Source: Roseibium album
GTDB taxonomy: Bacteria; Pseudomonadota; Alphaproteobacteria; Rhizobiales; Stappiaceae
NCBI GenBank assembly: GCA_001404055.1
Contig: CXTY01000005.1
Location: forward strand, 372,001-436,000
Direction of reading: 5' to 3'
DNA: 64,000 bases
Below, piece after piece: positions 43,367 to 52,627 of this stretch. Every line of letters begins with the position of its first letter. The first letter of the stretch is position 1. The position numbers and the translations under genes were made by a program. The notes beneath the pieces are model-generated. The model was not told the origin of the DNA and made no database searches. It worked only from the letters and a program-made list of their open reading frames with translations.

Positions 43367-44059
43367 ATGATCAGCGTCATAATTGCAACAGAAAATTCAG
43401 AGACCGAGCTCGTTCACACTCTTTCGGCCCTGGTGCCAGCGGCTGCAGAAGGGGTGATACGGGAAGTGATTATTGTGGATGGTGGGTCCTCGGACGGCAC
43501 CGAACAGGTCGCCGACGCGGCCGGATGCGAATGGGTCAGGATTGACGCTCCTCGCAGCGAGCGGTTGGCTTTTGGTGCAGCCAAGGCAAAGCGCGGTGAC
43601 TGGCTGTTGTTTCTGCGACCCGAAACATTGCTGGAAAGCGGTTGGCATCACGAAGCGCAAGGATTTGTCGAAAGAGCAGCCAGAGCCCCCAATGGACCAC
43701 GCACTGCCGCCAGCTTCCGGCTGCGCTATGAGGCATTTGGATTGGGTGCCAGGCTTGGTGAAACGATCGCCGCCCTGAGGTCACAACTTCTGGGGATGCC
43801 CTATGGCAATCAGGGACTTCTGATTTCCCGGCAGTTCTACCAGAAGCTTGGTGGCCATAAGCCGCTGCCGGAACTGGAAGACCTCGACATTGCCAAACGC
43901 ATTGGCAGGGGACGCATGGTTTTCTTGCGCGCGGCTGCAGTTTCGTCAGGTGAGACAGACGACGAGGGTTTGGTTTCCGGCTTGCGGCGCGCTGTCGCCC
44001 GCTTTTGCGTCGGCACCCTGCGTTTACCGGCAAGTCTGGCAGTTAAGCTGCACGGCTAA
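43367..44059 (+). CDS. Glycosyltransferase family 2 protein
   Basis: A 230-residue GT-A-fold transferase. The nucleotide-binding start MISVIIATENSETELVHTLS, the DGGSSDGTEQVADAAG acidic loop and the later YGNQGLLISR.F with PELEDLDIAKRIGR are features of the GT2 subgroup similar to RfbF-type enzymes with a TIGR04283-like domain. No membrane helix is present. The start is ATG 43367, although the frame is open back to 43238. Donor and acceptor sugars are unknown. The stop overlaps the stop of the GST-like gene at 44056 by 4 bases. Confidence 0.85.
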   Translation: MISVIIATENSETELVHTLSALVPAAAEGVIREVIIVDGGSSDGTEQVADAAGCEWVRIDAPRSERLAFGAAKAKRGDWLLFLRPETLLESGWHHEAQGFVERAARAPNGPRTAASFRLRYEAFGLGARLGETIAALRSQLLGMPYGNQGLLISRQFYQKLGGHKPLPELEDLDIAKRIGRGRMVFLRAAAVSSGETDDEGLVSGLRRAVARFCVGTLRLPASLAVKLHG

Positions 44060-45036
44060 GCATCTACCTGTACTGGTTCGGATGGCATCTCGAAATCGAC
44101 CATTGGGCCGAGCGGGATAATTCCTTTTGGATTTCGTGCTGCACTTTTGGAATGATACCCCCGCCGATAGATCTCGAGTTTCACGGTTTCTGCGACCCCA
44201 GGCAGCGCATGAAATCTGCGGGCAAATCCCCAGAGGTTCGGATAGTCGATCAAGCGCCGCCTGTTGCACTTGAATGCGCTCCAATATGCAACGTCAAAAC
44301 GCGCGAGCGTGGGGAACAGACGGACATCTGCTTCGGTCATTCTGTCACCCAGAAGCCAGTTCTGGCCCTCAAGTGCAGCCTCGATTTTATCCAATGTTTC
44401 GAAAACATCGCTCACCGCCTCGTCGTACGCGGCCTGTGATTTTGCAAATCCTGCCCGATACACCCCGTTGTTCAATTTGGGATAGATCAGAGCGTTCCAG
44501 CTATCGATCTCGGTGCGAAGGTTTTCAGGGCAATAGTCCGTTTTGTTTTCCGCTATTACCGCAAATGCGCTGTTGAACATTCTGATGATTTCAGCTGATT
44601 CATTGCTGACCAGCTTGTTGGTGTGCGTGTCAAACAGAACCGGGACAGTTATCCGGCCGGTATAGTTTTGCGTGCCGTTGGCATAGATTTCATGCAGGGC
44701 AGACGTACCCGACAACTTGTCGACGTAGCCTTCTGCCGGATCGAATACCCATCCCTCTGGTGTGCGTTTGGGGGCAAGAACAGAGATAGGGATATGGGGC
44801 TCTAGACCTTTGAGTGCGCGCATGAGCAGTGTGCGATGAGCCCAGGGGCAATTCCAGGCGACGAAGAGATGATAGCGTCCGCTGTCGGCTTTGAATCCTG
44901 CATCGCCAGTTGGTCCCGCAGAACCATCTTTCGTGACCCAGTTGCGAATTTGCGCCTTTGACCGTTCGTACCGTTCGCTCGAAACGCTCTCGCTTGTCGC
45001 TTCAGGATCCCAGGTACCGTCTACAAGCATCCCCAT
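44056..45036 (-). CDS. Glutathionyl-hydroquinone reductase (Xi-class GST)
   Basis: A 326-residue enzyme that reduces glutathionyl-hydroquinones with glutathione. The N-terminal segment before the GST fold and the motif VAWNCPWAHRTLLM, with the catalytic cysteine, identify the Xi class (YqjG/EcfG4/PcpF type). NESAEIIRMFN gives the glutathione site and the C-terminal domain is helical. The start is ATG 45036 preceded by GGGAG at 6 bases. It helps detoxify quinones, consistent with the other redox modules in the window. It is convergent with, and overlaps, the GT2 gene. Confidence 0.94.
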   Translation of the reverse strand: MGMLVDGTWDPEATSESVSSERYERSKAQIRNWVTKDGSAGPTGDAGFKADSGRYHLFVAWNCPWAHRTLLMRALKGLEPHIPISVLAPKRTPEGWVFDPAEGYVDKLSGTSALHEIYANGTQNYTGRITVPVLFDTHTNKLVSNESAEIIRMFNSAFAVIAENKTDYCPENLRTEIDSWNALIYPKLNNGVYRAGFAKSQAAYDEAVSDVFETLDKIEAALEGQNWLLGDRMTEADVRLFPTLARFDVAYWSAFKCNRRRLIDYPNLWGFARRFHALPGVAETVKLEIYRRGYHSKSAARNPKGIIPLGPMVDFEMPSEPVQVDA

Positions 45037-45079
45037 TCAAATCTCCCTTTGGAAGATATTTAGGTAGTTGAGAGGGAAG

Positions 45080-45580
45080 TTACAGTACCCGCGTCATCCG
45101 GACCGCGGGAAATTGAACATTGCCGGGCAGCGCGATGAGGAACGGCTCGATACTTTTAAACCCACAGGCCTGGTAAAAGCCTTCGCCATTCAGCGTCGAG
45201 TAACAATTCAATTCGTTGAGGCCGGCAAGGGAAGCATCTTCAACGCACCGGTTCATAAGCGTCCTGCCTATGCCTTTACCTGCATAATCCGGGTCGGTGC
45301 CAAAATGCCGGATGTTGCCGTTTGTCGACGTTTCGTTCTGTCCATTCGGTGAGGCCTTCGTCCAGCCGCCTGCACCGACAATTGCTCCCTGGTCCGTTTC
45401 AACAAGATAATAGCTGCCGGAGGTAAGAAGCTTGGGCTGGGCGTTGGTGATCAACGGCACCGCTTTTTCCAACATGGTTGCGTCGTAGGCCCCTTGCAAC
45501 AACACGGAATAACTTTTCAGCAGGAGTTCAGAAACCGCTTCCAGATCAAGCAGAGAGGCGGTCCGAATTCGCAATGACAC
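45080..45580 (-). CDS. GNAT family N-acetyltransferase
   Basis: A 166-residue GNAT enzyme. The acetyl-CoA binding motif A is FGTDPDYAGKGIGRTLM and the preceding strand is NIRH; the C-terminal part has CYSTLNGEGFYQACGF, typical of the Y/F-rich end. Its start (GTG 45580) comes 4 bases after the moaB stop, so the two are translationally coupled. The acceptor substrate is unknown. Confidence 0.88.
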   Translation of the reverse strand: MSLRIRTASLLDLEAVSELLLKSYSVLLQGAYDATMLEKAVPLITNAQPKLLTSGSYYLVETDQGAIVGAGGWTKASPNGQNETSTNGNIRHFGTDPDYAGKGIGRTLMNRCVEDASLAGLNELNCYSTLNGEGFYQACGFKSIEPFLIALPGNVQFPAVRMTRVL

Positions 45581-45584
45581 CGGT

Positions 45585-46142
45585 TCAAGCCTCTCGGAGT
45601 TTGCCGCGTTTCAAGTGCTCGTCCAGACGCGGCATGATTTCAACGAAATTGCAGGGCATATGCCGATAGTCAAGTTGCCACTTCAAAATACCGTCCCAGG
45701 CGTCCTTGCAAGCCCCGGGAGACCCTGGAATGGCGAAGATGTAGGTAGCACCGGCCACACCACCTGTCGCACGGGACTGGATTGTTGAGGTGCCGATCTT
45801 CTCATAAGACAGCTGGTGAAAGACCGTCGAAAAACCGTCCATACGTTTTTCGAACAAGGGTTCCACAGCCTCAGGCGTTATGTCTCTGCCTGTGAAGCCG
45901 GTTCCACCGGTGGAGATGATCACATCCACACCCTTGTCGGCGATCCAGCTTTTGACAATCTCCTGGATGGAACTGACATCGTCCTTGACGATCTTGCGGT
46001 CCGCGAGCGCGTGTCCGGATTTTTCGATGCGATCGGCAAGCGTGCTTCCCGAACGGTCTTCCTCCAGGGATCTGGTGTCGGAGACAGTCAAAACCGCAAT
46101 ATTCAGCGGAACGAAAGGGCGCGATTCATCGAGACGGGACAT
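45585..46142 (-). CDS. moaB: Molybdenum cofactor biosynthesis protein MoaB/Mog type
   Basis: A 185-residue protein of the MoaB/MogA fold. The molybdopterin-binding motif is STGGTGFTGRDITPEA, and VLTVSDTRSLEEDRSG near the N-terminus is typical of MoaB. In most bacteria MoaB's adenylylation role belongs to Mog; here the exact step is uncertain. The start is ATG 46142 with AAGGAG 7-8 bases upstream. The frame extends upstream without conservation. It precedes a GNAT gene in an operon. No other molybdenum-cofactor gene is near. Confidence 0.93.
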   Translation of the reverse strand: MSRLDESRPFVPLNIAVLTVSDTRSLEEDRSGSTLADRIEKSGHALADRKIVKDDVSSIQEIVKSWIADKGVDVIISTGGTGFTGRDITPEAVEPLFEKRMDGFSTVFHQLSYEKIGTSTIQSRATGGVAGATYIFAIPGSPGACKDAWDGILKWQLDYRHMPCNFVEIMPRLDEHLKRGKLREA

Positions 46143-46330
46143 GGAAACTCCTTTGTCCTCAAGACATAAGCGATTGGCCCAGACCGTTCCAGAGGCGAAA
46201 TTGACACATAAGGGTGAGGTCCTATTTTGAAATAAAATTACAAAAAATAGCAAGAGTGAGACACTTGCATTATAGTTAGGTCAGCATTATTGACTTAATT
46301 AGATACTTTCAACGCGCCAATGAGCTCATC

Positions 46331-47557
46331 ATGACCACCTGGGACAGTTTATATGCAAATCGCGCAACTCGTATGCGCGCGTCAGAGATACGAGAATTGC
46401 TGAAGCTTCTGGACAAGCCTGATGTGATCTCGTTTGCAGGTGGAATTCCAGACCCAAAACTGTTCCCGGCAGACGAATTCAAGAAAGCCTATACGGACAT
46501 TCTTGGAAGTGCCGAGGCTGAAAGAGCACTGCAATATGGGGTCAGCGAAGGTAGTTTGCGGCTCAGGACCTGGATCGCGGACCATATGCAATCGCTTGGC
46601 GTTATCTGCAGCCCGGAAAACATCCTGATTACATCCGGTTCTCAGCAGGCGCTGGATTACATCGGCAAACTGTTTTTGTCTCCTGATGACACCGCACTGG
46701 TTCAATGGCCCACATACCTCGGAGCGCTGCAGGCGTTTAACGCATATGAAGCCCGTTACGACCGGCTTGATCCGGGCACAAACAGATCAGCTGCAGACCA
46801 TCGGAGAAAGGCGAGCGAGACCGGGGGTGATATCAAATTTGCTTATCTCTCGCCCGATTTCGCTAACCCAACGGGCCTTTCGCTGAGCCTTGAAGACCGC
46901 CGCAGGGTCTTGTCGTTGGCAGAGGACCTGTCATGCGCTGTGATTGAGGACTCGCCGTATGAAAGCATGCGCTATGACGGCGAACCTGTTCCGCCGTTGC
47001 TGGCGCTTGATTGTGAGGCATCCGGCGGGATCGAGAACAGTCGGACGTTTTACTGCGGCAGTTTCTCCAAATCCATTTCGCCGGGCCTGAGGTTGGGTTG
47101 GATCTGCGCTGCACGCGAGGTGATTTCCAGGCTTGTCCTGATCAAACAGGCCAGCGACCTGAACACACCGGTGCTCAACCAGGATGCAATGGCACGCGTT
47201 GCTGAGAGTATTTATGAAGCCCATACCTCAAGGACCAGAACGGTCTACAAAGCGCGGCGGGATGCGATGCTTGCCGCCCTTGAGCGGCATATGCCAGCAG
47301 GAACAAAATGGACCAAGCCGGAGGGCGGTCTGTTCGTTTGGGTTGAACTTCCGGGTCAGATTGATGCCGCTGAATTGCTTTCAAAGTCCGTGGAGACTGC
47401 AAAAGTTGCCTTTGTTCCTGGCAGGGCATTTCATGCAGATGGTGTCGGCGCCAATACCATGCGGCTCAGCTTCTCTTGCGCGGATAATGAAAAAATCGAA
47501 AAAGGTGTTTCGCGATTGGGCAGGTTGATCGTCGAAACTGTCACATCCAAGGTGTAG
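46331..47557 (+). CDS. PLP-dependent aminotransferase (LysN/2-aminoadipate class, MocR-related fold)
   Basis: A 408-residue fold-type I aminotransferase of the 2-aminoadipate/kynurenine group: it lacks the GntR DNA-binding part. The PLP-binding features are ITSGSQQALDYIGKLFL, the DFANPTGLSL turn and the Schiff-base lysine in CGSFSKSISPGLRLGW, with the phosphate-binding R of the latter. Substrates commonly are branched-chain, aromatic or 2-aminoadipate keto acids; it cannot be pinned down. It is divergent from the moaB-GNAT operon with a 77-base AT-rich gap containing TTGACTTAATTAGATAC-like sequence. Confidence 0.9.
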   Translation: MTTWDSLYANRATRMRASEIRELLKLLDKPDVISFAGGIPDPKLFPADEFKKAYTDILGSAEAERALQYGVSEGSLRLRTWIADHMQSLGVICSPENILITSGSQQALDYIGKLFLSPDDTALVQWPTYLGALQAFNAYEARYDRLDPGTNRSAADHRRKASETGGDIKFAYLSPDFANPTGLSLSLEDRRRVLSLAEDLSCAVIEDSPYESMRYDGEPVPPLLALDCEASGGIENSRTFYCGSFSKSISPGLRLGWICAAREVISRLVLIKQASDLNTPVLNQDAMARVAESIYEAHTSRTRTVYKARRDAMLAALERHMPAGTKWTKPEGGLFVWVELPGQIDAAELLSKSVETAKVAFVPGRAFHADGVGANTMRLSFSCADNEKIEKGVSRLGRLIVETVTSKV

Positions 47558-47596
47558 TCAAATCATCGGAACGCAAGGCGAGCAGGTGAATGGCGC

Positions 47597-48241
47597 ATGG
47601 CGCTGAGTGATCAGTTGAACAATTACTGTGAGCGGACAGGTCCGGATTTCTGGTCCGAACCGCTGAACGCCGTTACCAACGCTGCGTTTCTGATCGCCGC
47701 TTTTGTTGCCTATCTGATTTGGCATAGAAAAACGCCTGACGATCTTTCGGTTTTGCTCTTGATCGTTATCGTGTTCGTGACTGGTGCCGGGTCGTTTCTG
47801 TTCCACACCTTTGCGACCCGGTGGGCCATGCTGGCTGATATCATCCCGATCACGTTGTTCATCCACATCTACTTGTTCGTTGCGCTAAAGCGTTTTCTGG
47901 AAATGCCGTGGTGGGCCGCGCTTGTGATTGTGGCAGGCTTTTTTGGTGTCACCCCGTTCGTCGCTCAAGCCGTCGCGCCAATCGTCGGTTCATCGGCTGG
48001 TTACGTTACGGCGCTTTTGGCTATTTTTGTGGTTGGTAGGCTGTTTTATAGGAAAGACAGGCACCTTGGCGCGCAGGTTTTGCTGACAGGACTGGTCTTT
48101 GCGGTTTCGCTGACTTTACGTACACTCGATGAACCACTTTGCACGCAACTGACTTTCGGAACCCACTTCCTGTGGCATATCCTGAACGCCATCGTGCTCT
48201 TTAGACTATTACGGGTTCTCATTTCACAACGCGCCGGGTAA
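47597..48241 (+). CDS. Ceramidase-family (alkaline ceramidase-like) membrane hydrolase
   Basis: A 214-residue integral membrane protein with about seven hydrophobic helices. Three family motifs are seen: YCERTG..FWSEPLNAVTNAAFL, GAGSFLFHTFATRWAMLADIIPI and FGTHFLWHILNA. The His/Asp residues in SFLFH, LADIIP and THFLWH are the zinc ligands of the alkaline ceramidase fold (family knowledge). Bacterial members presumably hydrolyse lipid amides, but substrates are unproven. ATG 47597 is 39 bases after the aminotransferase stop, so they may be co-transcribed. Confidence 0.87.
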   Translation: MALSDQLNNYCERTGPDFWSEPLNAVTNAAFLIAAFVAYLIWHRKTPDDLSVLLLIVIVFVTGAGSFLFHTFATRWAMLADIIPITLFIHIYLFVALKRFLEMPWWAALVIVAGFFGVTPFVAQAVAPIVGSSAGYVTALLAIFVVGRLFYRKDRHLGAQVLLTGLVFAVSLTLRTLDEPLCTQLTFGTHFLWHILNAIVLFRLLRVLISQRAG

Positions 48242-48348
48242 ACCTCAGAGACAAATCATGGTTTTGCAGAATTCAGTTACGGCGCCGGGGCCGTGTTTGC
48301 AGATCAAATCAACGACCCAGAAAACAGGGCAGAGAGACAGGGATCTTC

Positions 48349-50640
48349 ATGAGCGATAACAACAAGACCGAAAGCGATTTGACCGAAGCCGCCCTGTATT
48401 TCCATGAGCACCCCAAGCCCGGGAAACTCGAAATTCAGGCGACAAAGCCACTCGGCAACCAGCGCGATCTTGCTCTGGCTTATTCTCCTGGTGTCGCAGC
48501 GCCCTGTCTTGAAATCGCTGACGATCCTGCCAAGGCCGCCAATTACACGTCCCGGGGCAATCTTGTCGGCGTGATTTCAAATGGTACTGCCGTGCTTGGC
48601 CTCGGTAATATCGGACCATTGGCCTCCAAGCCCGTGATGGAAGGCAAGGCGGTTCTTTTCAAGAAATTTGCCGGGATCGACGTCTTCGACATTGAAGTGG
48701 ACGAAACCAATGTCGACAAATTTGTCGACGCCGTTGCTACGCTTGAACCAACTTTCGGCGGCATCAACCTTGAAGACATCAAGGCACCGGAATGCTTCAT
48801 GATCGAAGGCAGGCTCCGGGAGAAGATGAAAATCCCGGTCTTCCATGATGATCAGCATGGCACCGCGATTATTGTTGGCGCAGCAGTTCGCAATGGTCTG
48901 GATCTGGCCGGCAAGAAGATTGAAGACGCTAAAATTGTCGCGTCAGGTGCGGGCGCTGCTGCTTTGGCCTGCCTCAACATGCTCGTGTCTCTGGGAGCCC
49001 GGCGGGAAAACATCTGGGTCACGGATATCGAAGGTGTTGTCTATGAGGGCCGTGAAGCGCTCATGGATGAGTGGAAGTCAGTTTTCGAGCAGAAAACCGA
49101 CAAGCGCACTTTGGACGAAGTTATTGGAGGTGCTGACGTATTCCTCGGTCTTTCTGCCGCCGGTGTGCTCAAACCGCATATGGTCGAAAAAATGGGGCAG
49201 GGGCCGCTGATCCTGGCGCTTGCCAATCCAAACCCGGAAATCATGCCTGAGGACGCCCGACAGGTTCGTGATGACGTTGTCATGTGCACGGGCCGTTCGG
49301 ACTATCCAAACCAGGTGAACAACGTTCTCTGCTTCCCATACATCTTCCGCGGAGCACTGGATGTCGGCGCGACGACGATCAATGAAGAAATGAAGCGCGC
49401 TGCGGTGGAAGCTATCGCTGGCCTCGCAAAAGAAGAGCCGTCAGATGTTGCCGCGCGTGCGTATGGCGGCAAAACCGACACCTTTGGGCCGAACTATCTC
49501 ATTCCGTCTCCATTTGACCAGCGCCTCATTCTGCGGATCGCTCCAGCGGTCGCCAAGGCAGCTATGGATACTGGTGTTGCGACGAGGCCGATCGAGGACT
49601 TCAATGCCTACCTCGACCGCCTCAATCGCTTTGTCTTCCGTTCAGGACTGATCATGAAACCGATCATCCAGAACGCCAGCACGGATCCAAAGAAGATCAT
49701 TTATGCGGAAGGCGAGGACGAGCGCGTTCTGCGCGCCGCCCAGGTTCTCCTGGAAGACAACATTGCAAAACCCATTCTGGTTGGGCGTCCGGAAGTGTTG
49801 CAGGCCCGCTGCGAGCGTTTCGGCTTGAAGATCCGTCCGGATGTCGACTTCGAATTCGTCAATCCTCAAGACGATCCCCGTTATCGGGATTATGCGGACG
49901 AGTATTTTGAGTGTGTTGGCCGAAAAGGCCTGCCACCAGGTGCTGCGCGAACCGTTGTGCGCACTAATGCGACAGTGATATCTGCGCTCGCAGTCCGTCG
50001 CGGCGACGCAGATGCAGTCATCTGCGGCCTTGAGGGCAGGTACATCCGGCATCTTCGGGATATCAAACAGGTCATTGGTATTTGTAAATCTGCCCGTGAC
50101 CTCTCCGCAATGTCCCTGCTGATCAACAGTCGTGGCGCAATGTTCTTGTCGGACACCTTCGTGACGGAAGATCCCACCGCACAGGAGATTGCCGAGATGG
50201 CCGTTCTTGCTGCGGAAGAAATCAGGCGATTTGGTATCGAGCCGAAAATCGCGCTGCTGTCGATGTCCAACTTCGGTTCACGTGACACTGCTTCCTCGCG
50301 CAAGATGCGTGAGGCAATTGAAATCATCTGGGACCGCCATCCGGAGCTGGAAGCCGATGGTGAGATGCATGGTGATTCAGCGCTGAGCGTGGCACTGCGT
50401 GAACGTGTTATGCCCGACAGCAAACTGACGGGTGAAGCCAACCTGTTGCTGTTCCCCAACCTGGATTCGGCCAATATCGCGCACAATCTCCTGAAAGTGG
50501 CAACGCAGGCCCTTCACGTTGGGCCGATCCTTCTGGGAACTGCCAAGCCAGCCCATATTCTGACCCCATCCGTAACATCACGCGGAGTGGTCAACATGTC
50601 TGCCTTGGCGAGCGTAGAAGCCCAGACCCGGGCTGATTGA
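48349..50640 (+). CDS. maeB: NADP-dependent malic enzyme with phosphotransacetylase-like C-terminal domain
   Basis: Decarboxylates malate to pyruvate with NADP. The 763-residue length is that of the MaeB hybrid type common in Rhizobiales. The N-terminal malic-enzyme domain (about residues 15-420) shows [38 protein letters not shown] and the [13 protein letters not shown] and [11 protein letters not shown] nucleotide region. The C-terminal 320 residues resemble phosphotransacetylase ([29 protein letters not shown]-like ending), usually catalytically silent and regulatory. The ATG 48349 has CAGGGATC upstream. A terminator-like hairpin follows at 50683-50705. Confidence 0.96.
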   Translation: MSDNNKTESDLTEAALYFHEHPKPGKLEIQATKPLGNQRDLALAYSPGVAAPCLEIADDPAKAANYTSRGNLVGVISNGTAVLGLGNIGPLASKPVMEGKAVLFKKFAGIDVFDIEVDETNVDKFVDAVATLEPTFGGINLEDIKAPECFMIEGRLREKMKIPVFHDDQHGTAIIVGAAVRNGLDLAGKKIEDAKIVASGAGAAALACLNMLVSLGARRENIWVTDIEGVVYEGREALMDEWKSVFEQKTDKRTLDEVIGGADVFLGLSAAGVLKPHMVEKMGQGPLILALANPNPEIMPEDARQVRDDVVMCTGRSDYPNQVNNVLCFPYIFRGALDVGATTINEEMKRAAVEAIAGLAKEEPSDVAARAYGGKTDTFGPNYLIPSPFDQRLILRIAPAVAKAAMDTGVATRPIEDFNAYLDRLNRFVFRSGLIMKPIIQNASTDPKKIIYAEGEDERVLRAAQVLLEDNIAKPILVGRPEVLQARCERFGLKIRPDVDFEFVNPQDDPRYRDYADEYFECVGRKGLPPGAARTVVRTNATVISALAVRRGDADAVICGLEGRYIRHLRDIKQVIGICKSARDLSAMSLLINSRGAMFLSDTFVTEDPTAQEIAEMAVLAAEEIRRFGIEPKIALLSMSNFGSRDTASSRKMREAIEIIWDRHPELEADGEMHGDSALSVALRERVMPDSKLTGEANLLLFPNLDSANIAHNLLKVATQALHVGPILLGTAKPAHILTPSVTSRGVVNMSALASVEAQTRAD

Positions 50641-50682
50641 GAGAGCTGACGCTGCTTCAATTTGCTCCTTCTTTTAAAGCGT

Positions 50683-50710
50683 GCGGACCGCTAAAAACGG
50701 TTCGCGCCTT
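50683..50710 (+). terminator. Terminator-like hairpin after maeB
   Basis: GCGGACCG (50683-50690), a 7-base loop, CGGTTCGC (50698-50705) with one G-U pair, then GCCTTTTCTC. It separates maeB from the chorismate mutase gene, but the stem is only 8 bp. Confidence 0.6.
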
Positions 50711-50732
50711 TTCTCTATTTAAGCAAGTTCAA

Positions 50733-51074
50733 ATGACCCAGTTGAAACCACCTGCCGATTGCATGAGCAAAAATGACATTCGAAACGCAATTGACAGTCT
50801 TGATGATGATCTTCTGCAGATTTTTGCCCGCCGCCAGGGCTATGTCCGCAGGATGGCTCAACTGAAAAAGCATCCGGGCGAAGCCTTCGATCATGAGCGA
50901 ATTGAGACCATGGTGACAAAACTCAAAGCGCGCGCCGAAGAACTCGGATTAGAAGGTGAACAAGCCGAAACCGTCTGGCGTACGTTGATTGACTGGAATG
51001 TGGCCTATGAGCGTGCTGCGATCGCTGAGCACCTCAGCGCCAAGGAGCCAGTGAGCAACAAGGGTACGGACTAA
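50733..51074 (+). CDS. Chorismate mutase (AroQ type)
   Basis: Converts chorismate to prephenate, entering phenylalanine and tyrosine synthesis. The single-domain, all-helical product of 113 residues shows the AroQ pattern: DIRNAIDSLDDDLLQIFARRQGYVRRMAQLK with the key R and K of the active site, and WRTLIDWNVAYERA near the C-terminus. I chose ATG 50733, as the PADCMS.NDIR segment matches the conserved N-terminal P..DC.S..DIR of alphaproteobacterial members; ATG 50763 would cut it. The stop is directly followed by AGGGTACGGAC-like sequence discussed separately. Confidence 0.92.
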   Translation: MTQLKPPADCMSKNDIRNAIDSLDDDLLQIFARRQGYVRRMAQLKKHPGEAFDHERIETMVTKLKARAEELGLEGEQAETVWRTLIDWNVAYERAAIAEHLSAKEPVSNKGTD

Positions 51075-51168
51075 AAATTTTTAATGTCAGCCTGTCTGTA
51101 CTATGCGGTTGGAGATCTTACTTAAGTGGGCAGCTCAAACAGTTTGCATTTTTGAGATGGAGCCCCTG

Positions 51169-52293
51169 ATGATTGGCAGCAAGAATTTTCTCTCCCTCCT
51201 GACCGCTACATTTTTGACGTCGACCGCCTGGACTGTGTTTCCGGCCAGCGCGCAATCCTCGATCGAAATTGAAACGGTTACAGATGGGCTCTCCTATCCC
51301 TGGAGTGTCGCTTTTCTGCCCAAAGGCGGATATCTGGTTACCGAACGCGACGGCCTGCTGAAATTTGTTTCTGATGAAGGCACACAAAGTGTTGTTCCCG
51401 GCACGCCAGAGGTTTTTGCTCAAGGGCAGGGTGGGCTGCTCGATATTGTACTGAGCCCCGAGTTTGGTACAGACAACACCGTCTTCATGACATTCTCGCA
51501 AGGATCTCCGGAAGGCGCAGGGACGTCGGTTTACCGGGCGAAACTGACAGCTGTCGACGGCGGTTATGAGTTGGCAAATGGTGAAACGATCTTTGCAGCA
51601 AACAACAGATCCTACGGTGGTCGGCACTTCGGCTCACGGCTGGCTTTTGCGCCAGACGGCAATCTATTCATGACGCTTGGCGACAGAGGCGACGGGCCGC
51701 GCGCACAAGATACTGCCGATCATACCGGTTCTGTATTGCGGCTGACACGTGACGGAGAGGCGGTATCTGATAATCCGTTTGCAGGACAGGCCGGTTACAA
51801 ACCCGAGATCTGGTCTATCGGGCACCGAAACCCCCAAAGCGCAACAATTAATCCGGCAAATGGCGAGCTTTGGACCGTTGAGCATGGCGCGCAAGGGGGC
51901 GATGAAGTCAACATCCCGGAAGCTGGCAAGAATTATGGCTGGCCGGTGATTTCCTATGGTCGGCATTATTCCGGCGGCAAGATCGGTGAAGGAACGTCCA
52001 AACCAGGCATGGAACAGCCAATTCATTATTGGGATCCCTCCATCGCACCATCAGGCATGGCTTTCGTAACCAGCGGCACTTATCCGGATTGGCAAGGTGA
52101 TCTTCTTGTTGGTGCTCTGCGAGGTCAGCACCTGTCGAAGCTGGTTCTGGATGGAGACCGTGTTGTCTCGGAAGACCAGTTGCTCACGAACCTTGGCGAA
52201 CGTATTCGGGACGTCCGGCAGGCCCCAGACGGGTATGTCTATGTTTTGACTGACAGTGATGACGGCCAATTGATCCGCCTTCTGCCGCAGTAA
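51169..52293 (+). CDS. PQQ-dependent aldose sugar dehydrogenase-like protein (glucose/sorbosone type)
   Basis: A 374-residue exported beta-propeller. The signal peptide is MIGSKNFLSLLTATFLTSTA with likely cleavage near PASAQS. The mature part is the YliI/GdhB-type propeller: LSYPWSVAFLPKGGYLVTERDG, HRNPQSATINPANGELWTVEHGAQGGDEVN (shown in part), YGWPVISYGRHYSG and PSGMAFVTSGTYPDWQG. The RNPQ/EHG/GWP motifs bind pyrroloquinoline quinone. The start ATG 51169 has GGAG 6 bases before it. Whether the cell makes PQQ cannot be seen here. Confidence 0.93.
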   Translation: MIGSKNFLSLLTATFLTSTAWTVFPASAQSSIEIETVTDGLSYPWSVAFLPKGGYLVTERDGLLKFVSDEGTQSVVPGTPEVFAQGQGGLLDIVLSPEFGTDNTVFMTFSQGSPEGAGTSVYRAKLTAVDGGYELANGETIFAANNRSYGGRHFGSRLAFAPDGNLFMTLGDRGDGPRAQDTADHTGSVLRLTRDGEAVSDNPFAGQAGYKPEIWSIGHRNPQSATINPANGELWTVEHGAQGGDEVNIPEAGKNYGWPVISYGRHYSGGKIGEGTSKPGMEQPIHYWDPSIAPSGMAFVTSGTYPDWQGDLLVGALRGQHLSKLVLDGDRVVSEDQLLTNLGERIRDVRQAPDGYVYVLTDSDDGQLIRLLPQ

Positions 52294-52627
52294 AAAGCAG
52301 GGACAAGCTTGTTGCATATGAGGCATGCGGCCAATTTCGCTTGACATTTGCAACCGGCCCGACGATATAGCGCCCTGCAATCGCTGCCGCGTGAGTAGCT
52401 GCGTGCTAACAGCCTGATGGATTTCAAACGCAGGCGAGCCGCTTAATTGATTGCAATTATCTGAGCCCGGACGGGGCTCAACCAGTTCCCATGTCACGCG
52501 AGGGTCTGGCGGCAAAGAGATCGTTTTCTGAATGAAAGCGGCTGCCGCGAACCAACATCAAACCGCAAGGGCGAGCCTTTGCGGTCCACAAGCGTATTGT
52601 GTTGCGCTTGAAACAAGGAAATTATTT
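52294..52627. other. Leader of the DEAD-box helicase gene
   Basis: 334 bases without a protein gene. It contains hairpins at 52462-52480 (TGAGCCC/GGGCTCA, 5-base loop) and 52562-52585, the latter just upstream of the ribosome site AAGGA (52616-52620). The long structured leader fits post-transcriptional control of a helicase gene. No promoter is clear. Confidence 0.55.
52562..52585 (+). promoter_or_regulatory. Hairpin upstream of the DEAD-box helicase ribosome site
   Basis: ACCGCAAGG (52562-52570), 5-base loop, CCTTTGCGGT (52576-52585), one bulged base. It ends 30 bases before the ribosome site and could modulate translation or mRNA stability. Confidence 0.45.
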
